Source: an uncultured Propionibacteriaceae bacterium | GTDB lineage: Bacteria > Actinomycetota > Actinomycetes > Propionibacteriales > Propionibacteriaceae | Reading direction: 5' to 3' | NCBI GenBank assembly: GCA_937965785.1 | Contig: CALCKT010000046.1 | Location: 1 to 64,000, forward strand | Length of the DNA stretch: 64,000 nucleotides | Position numbers and translations under genes: made by a program | Notes under the pieces: model-generated | Told to the model about the DNA's origin: nothing | What the model saw: the letters and a program-made list of their open reading frames with translations, nothing else | The model's database searches: none | Shown here: positions 7,242 through 14,578 of the stretch, piece by piece | Position numbering within the stretch: the first letter of the stretch is position 1 | How the letters are laid out: the number at the start of each line of letters is the position of its first letter

Positions 7242-8360
7242 ATGCTCGAACCAACCGACTTATTGGCCGAACTGCTAGACGATTCTCCGGAAGAGATGGA
7301 TTTGATAAAGCCGGTCTCAACACTACTGAAATTACCTGAAAAAGAAGCTGCACATAGCAGACGAATCATATCCAAGAACCGTCGCCAACCAGAAATCTCC
7401 CCTGGAAACCTAGAACTCATGGCCTTCCTGGCCAAGTTTCCTGGAGCCACATTGGAAGCGATGAGTATGCTCCAGGTGCGCCAGGCCAACCCCTTCTATG
7501 AGGCTGGTGTCCTTAGGGCAATTGGAGGTGTGGAAGCGACTTTGAAGAAGCTGAGGCGCATGGGGATGCTCACCTGGCACAGAGACCCCGCAGCCCAGGA
7601 GAACTATTTCTCCATCACTACCGAAGGTATCGAAACCCTGGGCTCCAAGGGGTACGAAACTGGCGCCATGCAAACGCTCCGGGGGGTCGCCAAGACCCGA
7701 GCAGCTCATCTTTCCGCTATTGCTCAAGTGGCTGCCCAACTCTACAGCCCCGCTGGCTTCTTCAAGAACCTGCTAGGGATTGCACCCCTAAGTCTGGATG
7801 CGCTCATTTCTGAAAAGGAAATGCGCAATGCCTTCGAGCCGGTAAAATCAGCTCTGAGGGAGGCCAAGAAAAGGGGTGAACCGAGCGAATTCGGCCCCCT
7901 TCGCGCTGCCACCATGAAGGCGCGATTTGAGCAGGTGGCCCAAGGGACCTTGGTCTACGAGGATGTTGTGGATGCTGAGCCCATGCTTTGGACCTTGGGT
8001 TTCAAGCAGCGCGAGGGGAGCATCAGGAAGGCGGTGCACCAGCCTGACTTGGCCGCAAGGGTGCCAGCGCCAGCGGGCGGGGTTCGCTCTCAAAATCTCT
8101 TAATTGAAGTGGAGCTAAGCAAGAAGAACTGGAAGGAGTATGAAGCCATCTTGGCCACCTTGGCTGCCGAACTGAAGGAAGGGCTGACCTACGGTAGGGC
8201 AATCTATTTCACCATCGGCACCCAGATTCCCACACTACTCAAGAAGGTGGATATCAGTGGAAATCTCGGCCTCATCAACACGGGGAAGCTTTTAATCTTG
8301 CCCCTGAAGCATCGGGATGGGACCCCCTACAGCGACAATCGCCGCATCAAACTCGCATGA
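7242..8360 (+). CDS. Replication-relaxation-like protein (island)
   Basis: About 372 aa. An N-terminal winged-helix-like region (about 55-135; LELMAFLAKFPGATLEAMSML ... VEATLKKLRRMGMLTW) is followed by a C-terminal nuclease-like block NLLIEVELSKKNWKEYEAI. This is reminiscent of the (W)VEVELTRKS motif of Replic_Relax (PF13814) proteins, common on actinobacterial plasmids and integrative elements next to FtsK-like genes. The ATG at 7242 is chosen over the TTG at 7230 because GGAGG (7232-7236) lies 5 nt before it. It is 30 bp upstream of the FtsK-like gene, probably one operon. Family assignment is tentative. Confidence 0.55.
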   Translation: MLEPTDLLAELLDDSPEEMDLIKPVSTLLKLPEKEAAHSRRIISKNRRQPEISPGNLELMAFLAKFPGATLEAMSMLQVRQANPFYEAGVLRAIGGVEATLKKLRRMGMLTWHRDPAAQENYFSITTEGIETLGSKGYETGAMQTLRGVAKTRAAHLSAIAQVAAQLYSPAGFFKNLLGIAPLSLDALISEKEMRNAFEPVKSALREAKKRGEPSEFGPLRAATMKARFEQVAQGTLVYEDVVDAEPMLWTLGFKQREGSIRKAVHQPDLAARVPAPAGGVRSQNLLIEVELSKKNWKEYEAILATLAAELKEGLTYGRAIYFTIGTQIPTLLKKVDISGNLGLINTGKLLILPLKHRDGTPYSDNRRIKLA

Positions 8361-8390
8361 CAAGCCGCACCAGATTGGAGGAACATCATA

Positions 8391-10055
8391 ATGGATAAGC
8401 TCTACTCGCTCTACGACGCTTACATTGGCGCGAACCTCTGGGCCATCGGCATCTCACTTACCGGGGCCATCCTTGCCATCCGTATCTTGGTGCCTCTGGT
8501 CATCAAGGCGGCCGCCCGCTGGAGGAACTTTGCGGGACGCAGGACCATCAATCCCGGGACTTGGTTTGCCATGCAGAGCAGACCTCTCTTCAAAGCCCAG
8601 AGCATGCTTCTGGCCAACTCGGGCCTTCGGGAGCTGTTCGCCCCGGCCAGCAACTTCCTGAAGGAGCTGACGGAAGAAGAGAAGGCGAAGGGCGTCATGA
8701 GCTTCGGGGCAGCCTGGCTCAGTCCTTATCCCCGCGCGGTCAAGGCCAGCATCAAGGCCAATCGCGGCGCGGCCAGGGGAAAGAAATTAGATGCTCATGC
8801 ACAGGTTCGAGAGGTGGCCCGCTGCATCACAGTGGTGCCGCTGGAGCCCCGATATGGAGGCGGAGATGATTCGCAGCACTTCCAGATTTCGATTGACCTG
8901 CATGGACACGGGGCTGAGGAAGTAGCCCGCATCGAAGGGAAGATATCATCTCAGCTGGACCTGGTGGAACTCAACCCTATTCCGGGTCACCGAGGGGGTC
9001 GAGGAGTAGCTTATGCGGCTCACCGAACGGCACCTATCGACACCTTGATGCAGACCAAAATCGGGGTTGACTTCCTCAGGGCTAATCCTCCAAAGAATCC
9101 GTTCTCTCTACCCGTGGCGCTGGAAGAGTGTGGGGAGCCTTTCAGCCTACCTACCCATCACACCTTGGTTCTGGGTACCACAGGAAGCGGGAAATCCTCG
9201 CCGCTGAACTGCCTAATCTTCCAACAAGCAGAGTTTGTGGAGCAGGGAATTTCAGAGTTCTACGGGATTGACCCAAAACGGTCTGAGCTTAGGCCTTATG
9301 AAGACTCATGGCTGTTTAAAGAAGTGGTGTACTCGATGGAAGATGCCGTGCAGCTCATCGGGCACGTTGCAGGCATCCTCGACAAGCGCTCCAAGGCCAA
9401 CCCCATCGACCTCTCCAAAGGGGAGCTGGGACGGAGCATGACCCCCTCGAAGACCCATCCCATGGTCTTCCTGGTCATTGACGAGATGCTTAGCCTGATT
9501 GGAGACTTGCAGACCAATCGTGAGACTGCCACCCTGAATCAACTCACAAAAATCATGGCGATGGGGCGGTCTCTCAACATCCTCATCGTAGGAGCCACCC
9601 AGAACGCAGACAAGGCTGTCTTGGGATGGATGCGGCCAAACATCGGCAATCCCGTGGTTCTCAGGCAGCCTTCTTCCTACTACAACGACCTGTTCCTGGG
9701 GCCAGATGCAGCCAAGAGGGGTTTCAACTCAACTACGATTGCTCCAGCAAACATAGCTAATGGCTACCGCACCGCAGGCATTGGGTTCACCTTGGGGGCG
9801 GACGGTGAGCCTGTGAAGGTGCGCTTCGCACATCTGACAGACAGAGACATCTCCGAGCTGATTCAACGCCACCCTGGCACTGGCTCTGCTCACCAAGCTG
9901 CTCCAGCTCCTCAATTCTCCGCGCCCGCTGTCGGTTCCGCTCTGACCAAGGAAGCGAGCCTTCAAGAGGCCGCTGAAGTCCCCGAGAGGCGCTCTCCCGA
10001 GGAATCCCAGGCGGCAGCTCTGATGGCGGCTCTGCGTCGCACACAGGGCCGCTGA
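8391..10055 (+). CDS. FtsK/SpoIIIE-type DNA translocase (TraB-like)
   Basis: 554 aa. One hydrophobic segment near the N-terminus (about residues 15-40) is followed by a soluble region and an FtsK/SpoIIIE ATPase domain. The Walker A motif GTTGSGKS is at about 262-269 and the Walker B motif VFLVIDEM at about 359-366. The sensor-like ILIVGATQ and the NPVVLRQ segment follow. In actinomycete elements a single FtsK-like protein (TraB/TraSA) pumps double-stranded DNA into the recipient, and this is the likely role here. A helical or proline/alanine-rich tail follows the motor. A good GGAGG ribosome site precedes the ATG. Confidence 0.85.
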   Translation: MDKLYSLYDAYIGANLWAIGISLTGAILAIRILVPLVIKAAARWRNFAGRRTINPGTWFAMQSRPLFKAQSMLLANSGLRELFAPASNFLKELTEEEKAKGVMSFGAAWLSPYPRAVKASIKANRGAARGKKLDAHAQVREVARCITVVPLEPRYGGGDDSQHFQISIDLHGHGAEEVARIEGKISSQLDLVELNPIPGHRGGRGVAYAAHRTAPIDTLMQTKIGVDFLRANPPKNPFSLPVALEECGEPFSLPTHHTLVLGTTGSGKSSPLNCLIFQQAEFVEQGISEFYGIDPKRSELRPYEDSWLFKEVVYSMEDAVQLIGHVAGILDKRSKANPIDLSKGELGRSMTPSKTHPMVFLVIDEMLSLIGDLQTNRETATLNQLTKIMAMGRSLNILIVGATQNADKAVLGWMRPNIGNPVVLRQPSSYYNDLFLGPDAAKRGFNSTTIAPANIANGYRTAGIGFTLGADGEPVKVRFAHLTDRDISELIQRHPGTGSAHQAAPAPQFSAPAVGSALTKEASLQEAAEVPERRSPEESQAAALMAALRRTQGR

Positions 10056-10121
10056 TGCCCAAGTCTCTGGAGGCAGGTTTCACCCCCCAAAACCTGGACC
10101 TCCATCGTCTGCCGGACCAAT

Positions 10122-10144
10122 GGGGGGTTAACAAGGGGGGCTAA
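10122..10144 (+). promoter_or_regulatory. Right-end subterminal repeat (candidate integrase arm site)
   Basis: 22 of 23 bases match 431-453, in the same orientation, with the same two GGGGGYTAA half-sites 13 bp apart. It lies 60 bp inside attR, so both ends of the element carry the block. Confidence 0.5.
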
Positions 10145-10203
10145 AATGTGCAAAAACGACCCTAGCCAGAGGTAAACCCCCTAGTCAAAGCCGCTCTTAC
10201 TCT

Positions 10204-10247
10204 TTGTGGCGGAGGATACGAGATTCGAACTCGTGAGGGCGTGAACC
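10204..10247. other. Attachment site attR (within intact tRNA-Ser)
   Basis: The right-hand copy of the 44-bp repeat of 337-380. It supplies the 3' part of the complete tRNA-Ser gene, so integration leaves the tRNA functional. Confidence 0.9.
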
Positions 10248-10294
10248 CAACCCGCTTTCCAAGCGAGCGCCATAGGCCTCTAGGCGAATCCTCC
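10207..10294 (-). tRNA. tRNA-Ser (anticodon GGA)
   Basis: Class II tRNA with encoded CCA. The acceptor strands GGAGGAT and ATCCTCC pair, the discriminator is G, and the anticodon loop TTGGAAA gives anticodon GGA (codons UCC/UCU). The variable arm is long, as in tRNA-Ser, and the T-arm GAGTTCGAATCTC is canonical. It is the insertion target of the island and is restored at its right end. Confidence 0.96.
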
Positions 10295-10338
10295 GCGGGG
10301 AACCCTACCCGAGGACCCGGGACTGGGCAAACTCGGCC

Positions 10339-10373
10339 GGTCTCGGCGGCGGAAAACCGGCTCATCCGAGACC
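10339..10373. other. Hairpin upstream of tRNA-Ser / downstream of antiporter
   Basis: GGTCTCGG pairs perfectly with CCGAGACC across a 19-nt loop, between the 3' end of the minus-strand antiporter gene and the tRNA. It could end the antiporter transcript; the lack of a U-tract makes this uncertain. Confidence 0.35.
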
Positions 10374-10435
10374 AGACGGCGCAGGCCTGGCGGAACGCGG
10401 CACCTCCGGATGTGAGGCGCCGAGGCGGAACCTTT

Positions 10436-11779
10436 TCAGAGCACCATGGCAGCAACCCAGCCCGCGGCCAGCAGCGGCAGGTTGAAGTGCAGGAATGTGG
10501 GGATGACGGTGTCGCGCATGTGGTCGTGCTGGCCGTCGGCGTTCAGGCCTGCGGTGGGGCCGAGGGTCGAGTCGGAGGCGGGGGAACCCGCGTCGCCCAG
10601 CGCGCCCGCCGTGCCGATGATGGAGACGGTGGCCAGGGGTGAGAAACCCAGTGCCACGCACAGCGGGACGTAGATCGCGGTGATGATCGGCAGGGTGGAG
10701 AACGACGACCCGATGCCCATCGTCACGAGCAGACCGACCAGGAGCATCGCGAAGGCCGCCATCGCCTTGTTGTCGCCGAACAGTCCGGCGGTGGCCTGGA
10801 CGAGGGGTTCGACCTGCCCGGAGGCCTTCATCACCGAAGCGAAACCCTGCGCGGTGATCATGATGAAACCGATCAACGCCATCATGCGCATCCCGGAGGT
10901 GAACACCTCGTCGGCCTCCAGGCGTCGCACCACGCCCGTCGCGATGAAGACGAACAGCCCCACCAGGGCGCCGACGAGGAGCGGATCGGCCTTGGAATTG
11001 GTGATCGTCAGCCACGACTGGATGACGAAACTGGCGCCAATCGCGACCACGGCGATGATCACCTTCGGTTTGCTCACCTTCGCAGGGGCGGCGATGTCGA
11101 CCTTCACGTCGGGGTCGTAGTCGCGGGGTTTGCGGTAGGTCACCAGGACCGCGATCAGCAGCCCTGCGACCATGCCCAGCGCGGGAATGCCCATCGCCAC
11201 CATCACGTTGACGCCGTCGACGTCGAGCCCGGCCTTCGTGATGTTGCCCAGCAGGATGTCCTCCAGGAAGATTTTCCCGAACCCGAGCGGCAGGTACATG
11301 TAGGTGGTGACCAGGCCGAAGGTGATGATGCAGGCCACGGCGCGACGGTCGAGTCGCAGCTGGGTCATGATCGCCAGCAGCGGCGGGATCAGCAACGGAA
11401 TGAAAGCGATGTGCACGGGAACCAGGTTCTGGCTCATCACAGCCATCGCCGCGATGCCCGCGAACATGCCCCACTTCACCCAGAAGACGGTTCTCTGTCC
11501 GGAGCTCTGACCGTCGAGCCGGCGGATGAGGGCATCGGCGAGCAGCTGCGTCAACCCGGAGTGGGCTACGGCCATGGCAAATGCCCCCAGCAGCGCGTAG
11601 GAAAGAGCGATGCGTGCACCACCGGCCAGACCCTCCTGGAAGGCGACCATCGTCGCTTCCAGGCCGATCCCGGAGAGCAGGCCGCCCACCAGCGCACCCA
11701 GGAACAGCGACAGCACGACGTGCACCCGGAAGGTGGCGAGAATCAGCATCACGAGGACGGCGGCGACAACAGCATTCAT
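10436..11779 (-). CDS. Na+/H+ antiporter family protein (YuiF-like)
   Basis: About 447 aa with some ten or more membrane segments. The C-terminal signature GDAGSPASDSTLGPTAGL followed by DGQHDHMRDT and PTFLHFNLPLL is characteristic of the COG2056 Na+/H+ antiporter family (NhaC/ion-transporter superfamily). It should exchange sodium or another cation for protons at the cytoplasmic membrane, though some relatives are amino-acid transporters. The ATG at 11779 is preferred over a TTG five codons upstream because GAGGGG lies 6 nt before it. It is a single gene, with the tRNA and the island on its 3' side. Confidence 0.85.
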   Translation of the reverse strand: MNAVVAAVLVMLILATFRVHVVLSLFLGALVGGLLSGIGLEATMVAFQEGLAGGARIALSYALLGAFAMAVAHSGLTQLLADALIRRLDGQSSGQRTVFWVKWGMFAGIAAMAVMSQNLVPVHIAFIPLLIPPLLAIMTQLRLDRRAVACIITFGLVTTYMYLPLGFGKIFLEDILLGNITKAGLDVDGVNVMVAMGIPALGMVAGLLIAVLVTYRKPRDYDPDVKVDIAAPAKVSKPKVIIAVVAIGASFVIQSWLTITNSKADPLLVGALVGLFVFIATGVVRRLEADEVFTSGMRMMALIGFIMITAQGFASVMKASGQVEPLVQATAGLFGDNKAMAAFAMLLVGLLVTMGIGSSFSTLPIITAIYVPLCVALGFSPLATVSIIGTAGALGDAGSPASDSTLGPTAGLNADGQHDHMRDTVIPTFLHFNLPLLAAGWVAAMVL

Positions 11780-11848
11780 TCCAGAACCCCTCAAACGGCG
11801 ACGGTAGGAGCCTAGAGGGCGCCGTTCCCAGGACGTCTTGACCCCCTG

Positions 11849-12157
11849 AAGTTGATTGGGTCGAGCGTCAGCGAGCCGGTCGTGTCGAAGCCATGGTGAG
11901 GGTGTCTGTGGGCTTGTGGTTGGGTTCTGGCTGTCGGGTGTGGGGTGGTTTCGACTCAGCCGTTCGCTTCGCTCACGTGCTGGCTCAACCGGCTTTGTTC
12001 TTGTGGAAGTTGGTTGAGCCGGCCTGCTCGCTCTGCGAGCCGGTCGTGTCGAAACCTCTTGCGCGTGTCCGGGGAACTTGGGTGGGTTCTGGCTGCCGGG
12101 TGTGGGGTGGTTTCGATTCGGCTTGCTCGTTCCTCGCGACCCGGCTCAACCGACTTC
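11849..12157. repeat. Dispersed palindromic intergenic repeat cluster A
   Basis: Alternating modules GTTGGTTGAGCCGGCCTG, GGTCGTGTCGAAACC, GGTTTCGA(C/T)TC and CGACCCGGCTCAACC occur in opposing orientations. The same modules recur at 16811-16968 and 26776-26974. They resemble the GGTTGAG...CGAAACC palindromic repeats scattered between genes in many high-GC actinobacteria. No coding function is evident. Confidence 0.75.
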
Positions 12158-12185
12158 AAAGGGTGGAGGTTTGTCTGTGAGGTCG

Positions 12186-12212
12186 TTGCCGAGGTGCTGT
12201 CTCATGTACACT
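12186..12212 (+). promoter_or_regulatory. Promoter of SRP RNA gene
   Basis: A -35-like TTGCCG (12186-12191) and a -10 TACACT (12207-12212), 15 bp apart, lie 7 nt before the expected RNA 5' end. Confidence 0.5.
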
Positions 12213-12219
12213 TGTGGAT

Positions 12220-12312
12220 GGTTCCTCGCGCGGCGGTACCTCGCCCAATTCCCCCAGGGTCGGAAGGCAGCAAGGGTAAGTGAGCTCTTCCGGGTGCGCG
12301 AGGGGCCTTTTC
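12220..12312 (+). ncRNA. ffs: Bacterial small SRP RNA (4.5S RNA)
   Basis: The core of SRP domain IV is present: CAGGGTCGGAAGGCAGCAAG with the GGAA tetraloop and the AGCA asymmetric loop. It is enclosed by a long closing stem (GGTTCCTCGCGC with GCGCGAGGGGCC, G-U pairs allowed). TTTTCTT follows the stem as a terminator tract. The RNA binds Ffh for co-translational membrane targeting. In actinobacteria this gene commonly lies upstream of dnaX, as here, although an ABC operon on the other strand is interposed. Confidence 0.93.
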
Positions 12313-12328
12313 TTCTGCCGCGGGATGG

Positions 12329-13087
12329 TCAGCGATTTCCCAGCTCCAGCCGAACCCAGGACCGCGTCGTGAGGATGGCCCCCGCGAGGCCCGCCGCCAG
12401 TGGGAGCAGTAGGGCGAGGGGCGGCGTGTTGCCGCCCGGGGTGGCCCACAGGACGGGAGTCGCCCACGGGATGAGATCCCCGATGCCGAGACCGGTGGCC
12501 AGGTTGGTGACGATCACGATCCCTAGAGCGGCCGCGATCCCCGCCAGGTAGCCGCGTCCGAGGGTCGCGAACCACGCCATGGGCAGTGCGCCGGCCCCGA
12601 GGAGCACACCGACCAGGGTGATGGTTCCCGCGCAGCCCGCAGCCCCGGTGACGGGCAGGCCCAGGCAGATGCCCACGAGGGCCGTCAGAGCGCCGGATGC
12701 GACGGCCAGCGCCGCGGACCATGCGGTGATGACGAGCAGTTTCGCCAGAGCGATCGTGCCCGGGCCGACAGGGAGGGCGAACAGACCCACCACGGTGCCG
12801 TCGGTGAACTCCCGGCCCACCAGCCAGGACGCGACGATCCCGGCGGCGAGCAGGACGGTGACCCCGGTTCCCATGGCCGCCAGCCCCGTCAAACCGGACC
12901 AGCCCACGGTGGTCATGAGCCCGGCCGCCTTCGTGCCCACCTGGGTGTCGGGGGCCATCGTCGCGGCCGCATACCCGCCCGCAGAGGTGGCCACCACCAG
13001 GACCAGTGACGTTGCCGTCGCCACCCGGGTCACGGTCGACCGTGTGAGTTTCCGGGCCTCGATGCCCAACAGGTGGCCGGGAATCAT
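12329..13087 (-). CDS. ABC-2 type transporter permease
   Basis: 252 aa with about six hydrophobic segments. An N-terminal cytoplasmic helix (LLGIEARKLTRSTVTR) is followed by the WLVGREFTDGTVVGLFALPV motif common to ABC-2/YtrC-type permeases. It overlaps the upstream ATPase gene by 4 bp, so the two form one exporter. The TetR gene heads the operon. Substrate unknown; such TetR-ABC sets often export drugs or lipids. Confidence 0.85.
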   Translation of the reverse strand: MIPGHLLGIEARKLTRSTVTRVATATSLVLVVATSAGGYAAATMAPDTQVGTKAAGLMTTVGWSGLTGLAAMGTGVTVLLAAGIVASWLVGREFTDGTVVGLFALPVGPGTIALAKLLVITAWSAALAVASGALTALVGICLGLPVTGAAGCAGTITLVGVLLGAGALPMAWFATLGRGYLAGIAAALGIVIVTNLATGLGIGDLIPWATPVLWATPGGNTPPLALLLPLAAGLAGAILTTRSWVRLELGNR

Positions 13088-13821
13088 CGTTTCCTCTCCT
13101 TCTCCTCGCGTTCCTCGGCGGCCAGTACGGTCCGGAAGAACCTGGCCTCCAGATCGGGTCCCGTGGGGGTGAGGGAGTCGATGACGCGACCGGCGTGCAG
13201 CACGTCGACGCGATGCGCGATCCGCGTCAGCTCGTCGAAGTGGTGGCTCGTCACCAGAACGGCCACGCCGTCACGGGTCAGATCCGCGATGATCCCGCGC
13301 AGCCCGGCGGTGGCCAGCGGGTCGAGGGCGTTCGTCGGTTCGTCGAGGACCAGCAACCGGGGTCGGTGGGCCATGGCCGCCACCAACCCGACCTTCTGCC
13401 GGGTACCCAGCGACAGGCGACGTGCCGAGACATCCAGCCAGTCGCCCAGCCCGAGAAGATCGGCGAGTCCGGCGATGTGATCCGCGACGTGTCGGGGATC
13501 GTGGCCGTGCAGTGCGACGGAGGCGAGGATGTTCTGCCGGGCCGTCAGCTCGGGATAGGAGAACGGGATCTCCACCAGGTGCCCGACCGCGCCCCACGGT
13601 TCACCGCCTAAGGTCCGGGCGTCGTGCCCCAGGACCTCGACGCTCCCGGATCCGGGCCGCAGCATGCCCAGGGCGACGCGCAGGGCGGTCGTCTTCCCGG
13701 CGCCGTTCAGGCCCACCAGTGCCAAGCACTCGCCGGGGTTGACGACCAGATCCAGGTTGTCGAGAACCCGTCGGCCTCGCAGGTCGCGGGTGATGCCCCG
13801 GAGGGCCAGCGCGGGACTCAC
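13084..13821 (-). CDS. ABC transporter ATP-binding protein
   Basis: 245 aa. Walker A GLNGAGKTT at about residues 38-46, a signature helix of altered form (LSLGTRQKVGL in place of LSGGQ), Walker B LLVLDEPTNALD, and the switch histidine in VTSHH. It belongs to the CcmA/bacitracin-resistance class of single-domain ATPases that pair with ABC-2 permeases. The GTG start overlaps the TetR stop (GTGA), and its own stop overlaps the permease start. Confidence 0.9.
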   Translation of the reverse strand: MSPALALRGITRDLRGRRVLDNLDLVVNPGECLALVGLNGAGKTTALRVALGMLRPGSGSVEVLGHDARTLGGEPWGAVGHLVEIPFSYPELTARQNILASVALHGHDPRHVADHIAGLADLLGLGDWLDVSARRLSLGTRQKVGLVAAMAHRPRLLVLDEPTNALDPLATAGLRGIIADLTRDGVAVLVTSHHFDELTRIAHRVDVLHAGRVIDSLTPTGPDLEARFFRTVLAAEEREEKERKR

Positions 13822-14390
13822 CGCGTCTCTCCCAGCAGGAGCTCCAGACCCTCCCGCAGGGCCTGGACCGCCGGTTCGCCCGCCGGTTCATCCGCCCAGG
13901 CCAGGAGCAGGGACGTCGCGGCACCGATCACGGCCCCCGCTGCCACGCAGGCCTCGCGAGGTCTGGTGTCCTGCGTCATCAGCGCTTCGCGGATCGCGTC
14001 CCGGGTGGCCTGCCCGGAGGCCCATGCTGCCGACCGCAGCGAGTCGGTGGTGGCGATCAGCTCGATGCGTTCCCGGAACTCCTGTGAGCCCAGCTCGGCC
14101 TCGGCGGCGGGGTCGTCGAGGGCGGCGAGCAATCCGCGCACGGCGCGTTCCAGGGGCGGGAGTTCTTTGGGCTGGGCGGCGGCCGAGGTCGCGATGAGGG
14201 GGTCGAACAGGTCGCCGACGACCACGGATTCCTTGGTGGGGAAGTGTCGGAAGAAGGTCATGTGGGAAACCCCCGCGGCTCTCGCGATCTGCGTGACGGA
14301 GGTTTGGGCATAGCCGTGTCGGTGGAACAGGTCCAAGGCGGTCTCCCGGAGCCGGGCCCGGGTTTGGGTGGGAACGGATCTCACCCTCAT
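13818..14390 (-). CDS. TetR/AcrR family regulator
   Basis: 190 aa. The N-terminal TetR helix-turn-helix (about 10-57; TRARLRETALDLFHRHGYAQTSVTQIARAAGVSHMTFFRHF) is followed by a variable ligand domain. It is first in a three-gene operon with the ABC ATPase and permease. Two tandem palindromes stand directly before its start codon, so it most likely represses its own operon and is released by a transported compound. Confidence 0.9.
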   Translation of the reverse strand: MRVRSVPTQTRARLRETALDLFHRHGYAQTSVTQIARAAGVSHMTFFRHFPTKESVVVGDLFDPLIATSAAAQPKELPPLERAVRGLLAALDDPAAEAELGSQEFRERIELIATTDSLRSAAWASGQATRDAIREALMTQDTRPREACVAAGAVIGAATSLLLAWADEPAGEPAVQALREGLELLLGETR

Positions 14391-14392
14391 AT

Positions 14393-14419
14393 GTTAGCAG
14401 CTAACTGTTATTGAATAAC
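14393..14419. promoter_or_regulatory. Tandem operators for the TetR-ABC operon
   Basis: GTTAGCAGCTAAC (14393-14405) and GTTATTGAATAAC (14407-14419) are two perfect odd-length palindromes with 14-bp centre-to-centre spacing, 2 bp upstream of the TetR start codon. They share GTTA...TAAC ends, as expected for a self-regulating TetR protein. Confidence 0.65.
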
Positions 14420-14578
14420 GTAATGGGTTGAGGAGATCCCCGGGGCGGGACCTTGTCCTCTCGCAGGCCAGGCCTGCTGCCCGGCCGTCGGATGGTTCCG
14501 ACACGGACTGTTCGCCGGTGCCCCCCGATCCGGCTCGCCGATCCTGGGGTGAGGAATGTGGCTGGCGGGAAAGTGTCG

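Larger units (their letters stand above)
337..10247 (+). mobile_element. Integrative element in tRNA-Ser(GGA), about 9.9 kb
   Basis: The element is bounded by a perfect 44-bp direct repeat of the tRNA-Ser 3' end. The integrase gene lies next to the left end, and the right end re-creates a complete tRNA. Its contents are integrase, XRE repressor, membrane protein, serine resolvase, XRE-ImmA/DUF4411 pair, replication-relaxation-like protein and FtsK/TraB-like translocase. Base composition is clearly lower in GC than the flanking chromosome. The layout resembles small actinomycete integrative and conjugative elements that move double-stranded DNA with one FtsK-like protein. No relaxase or recognisable Rep initiator is present, so autonomous transfer is unproven; it may instead be a mobilisable or satellite element. 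Confidence 0.88.
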
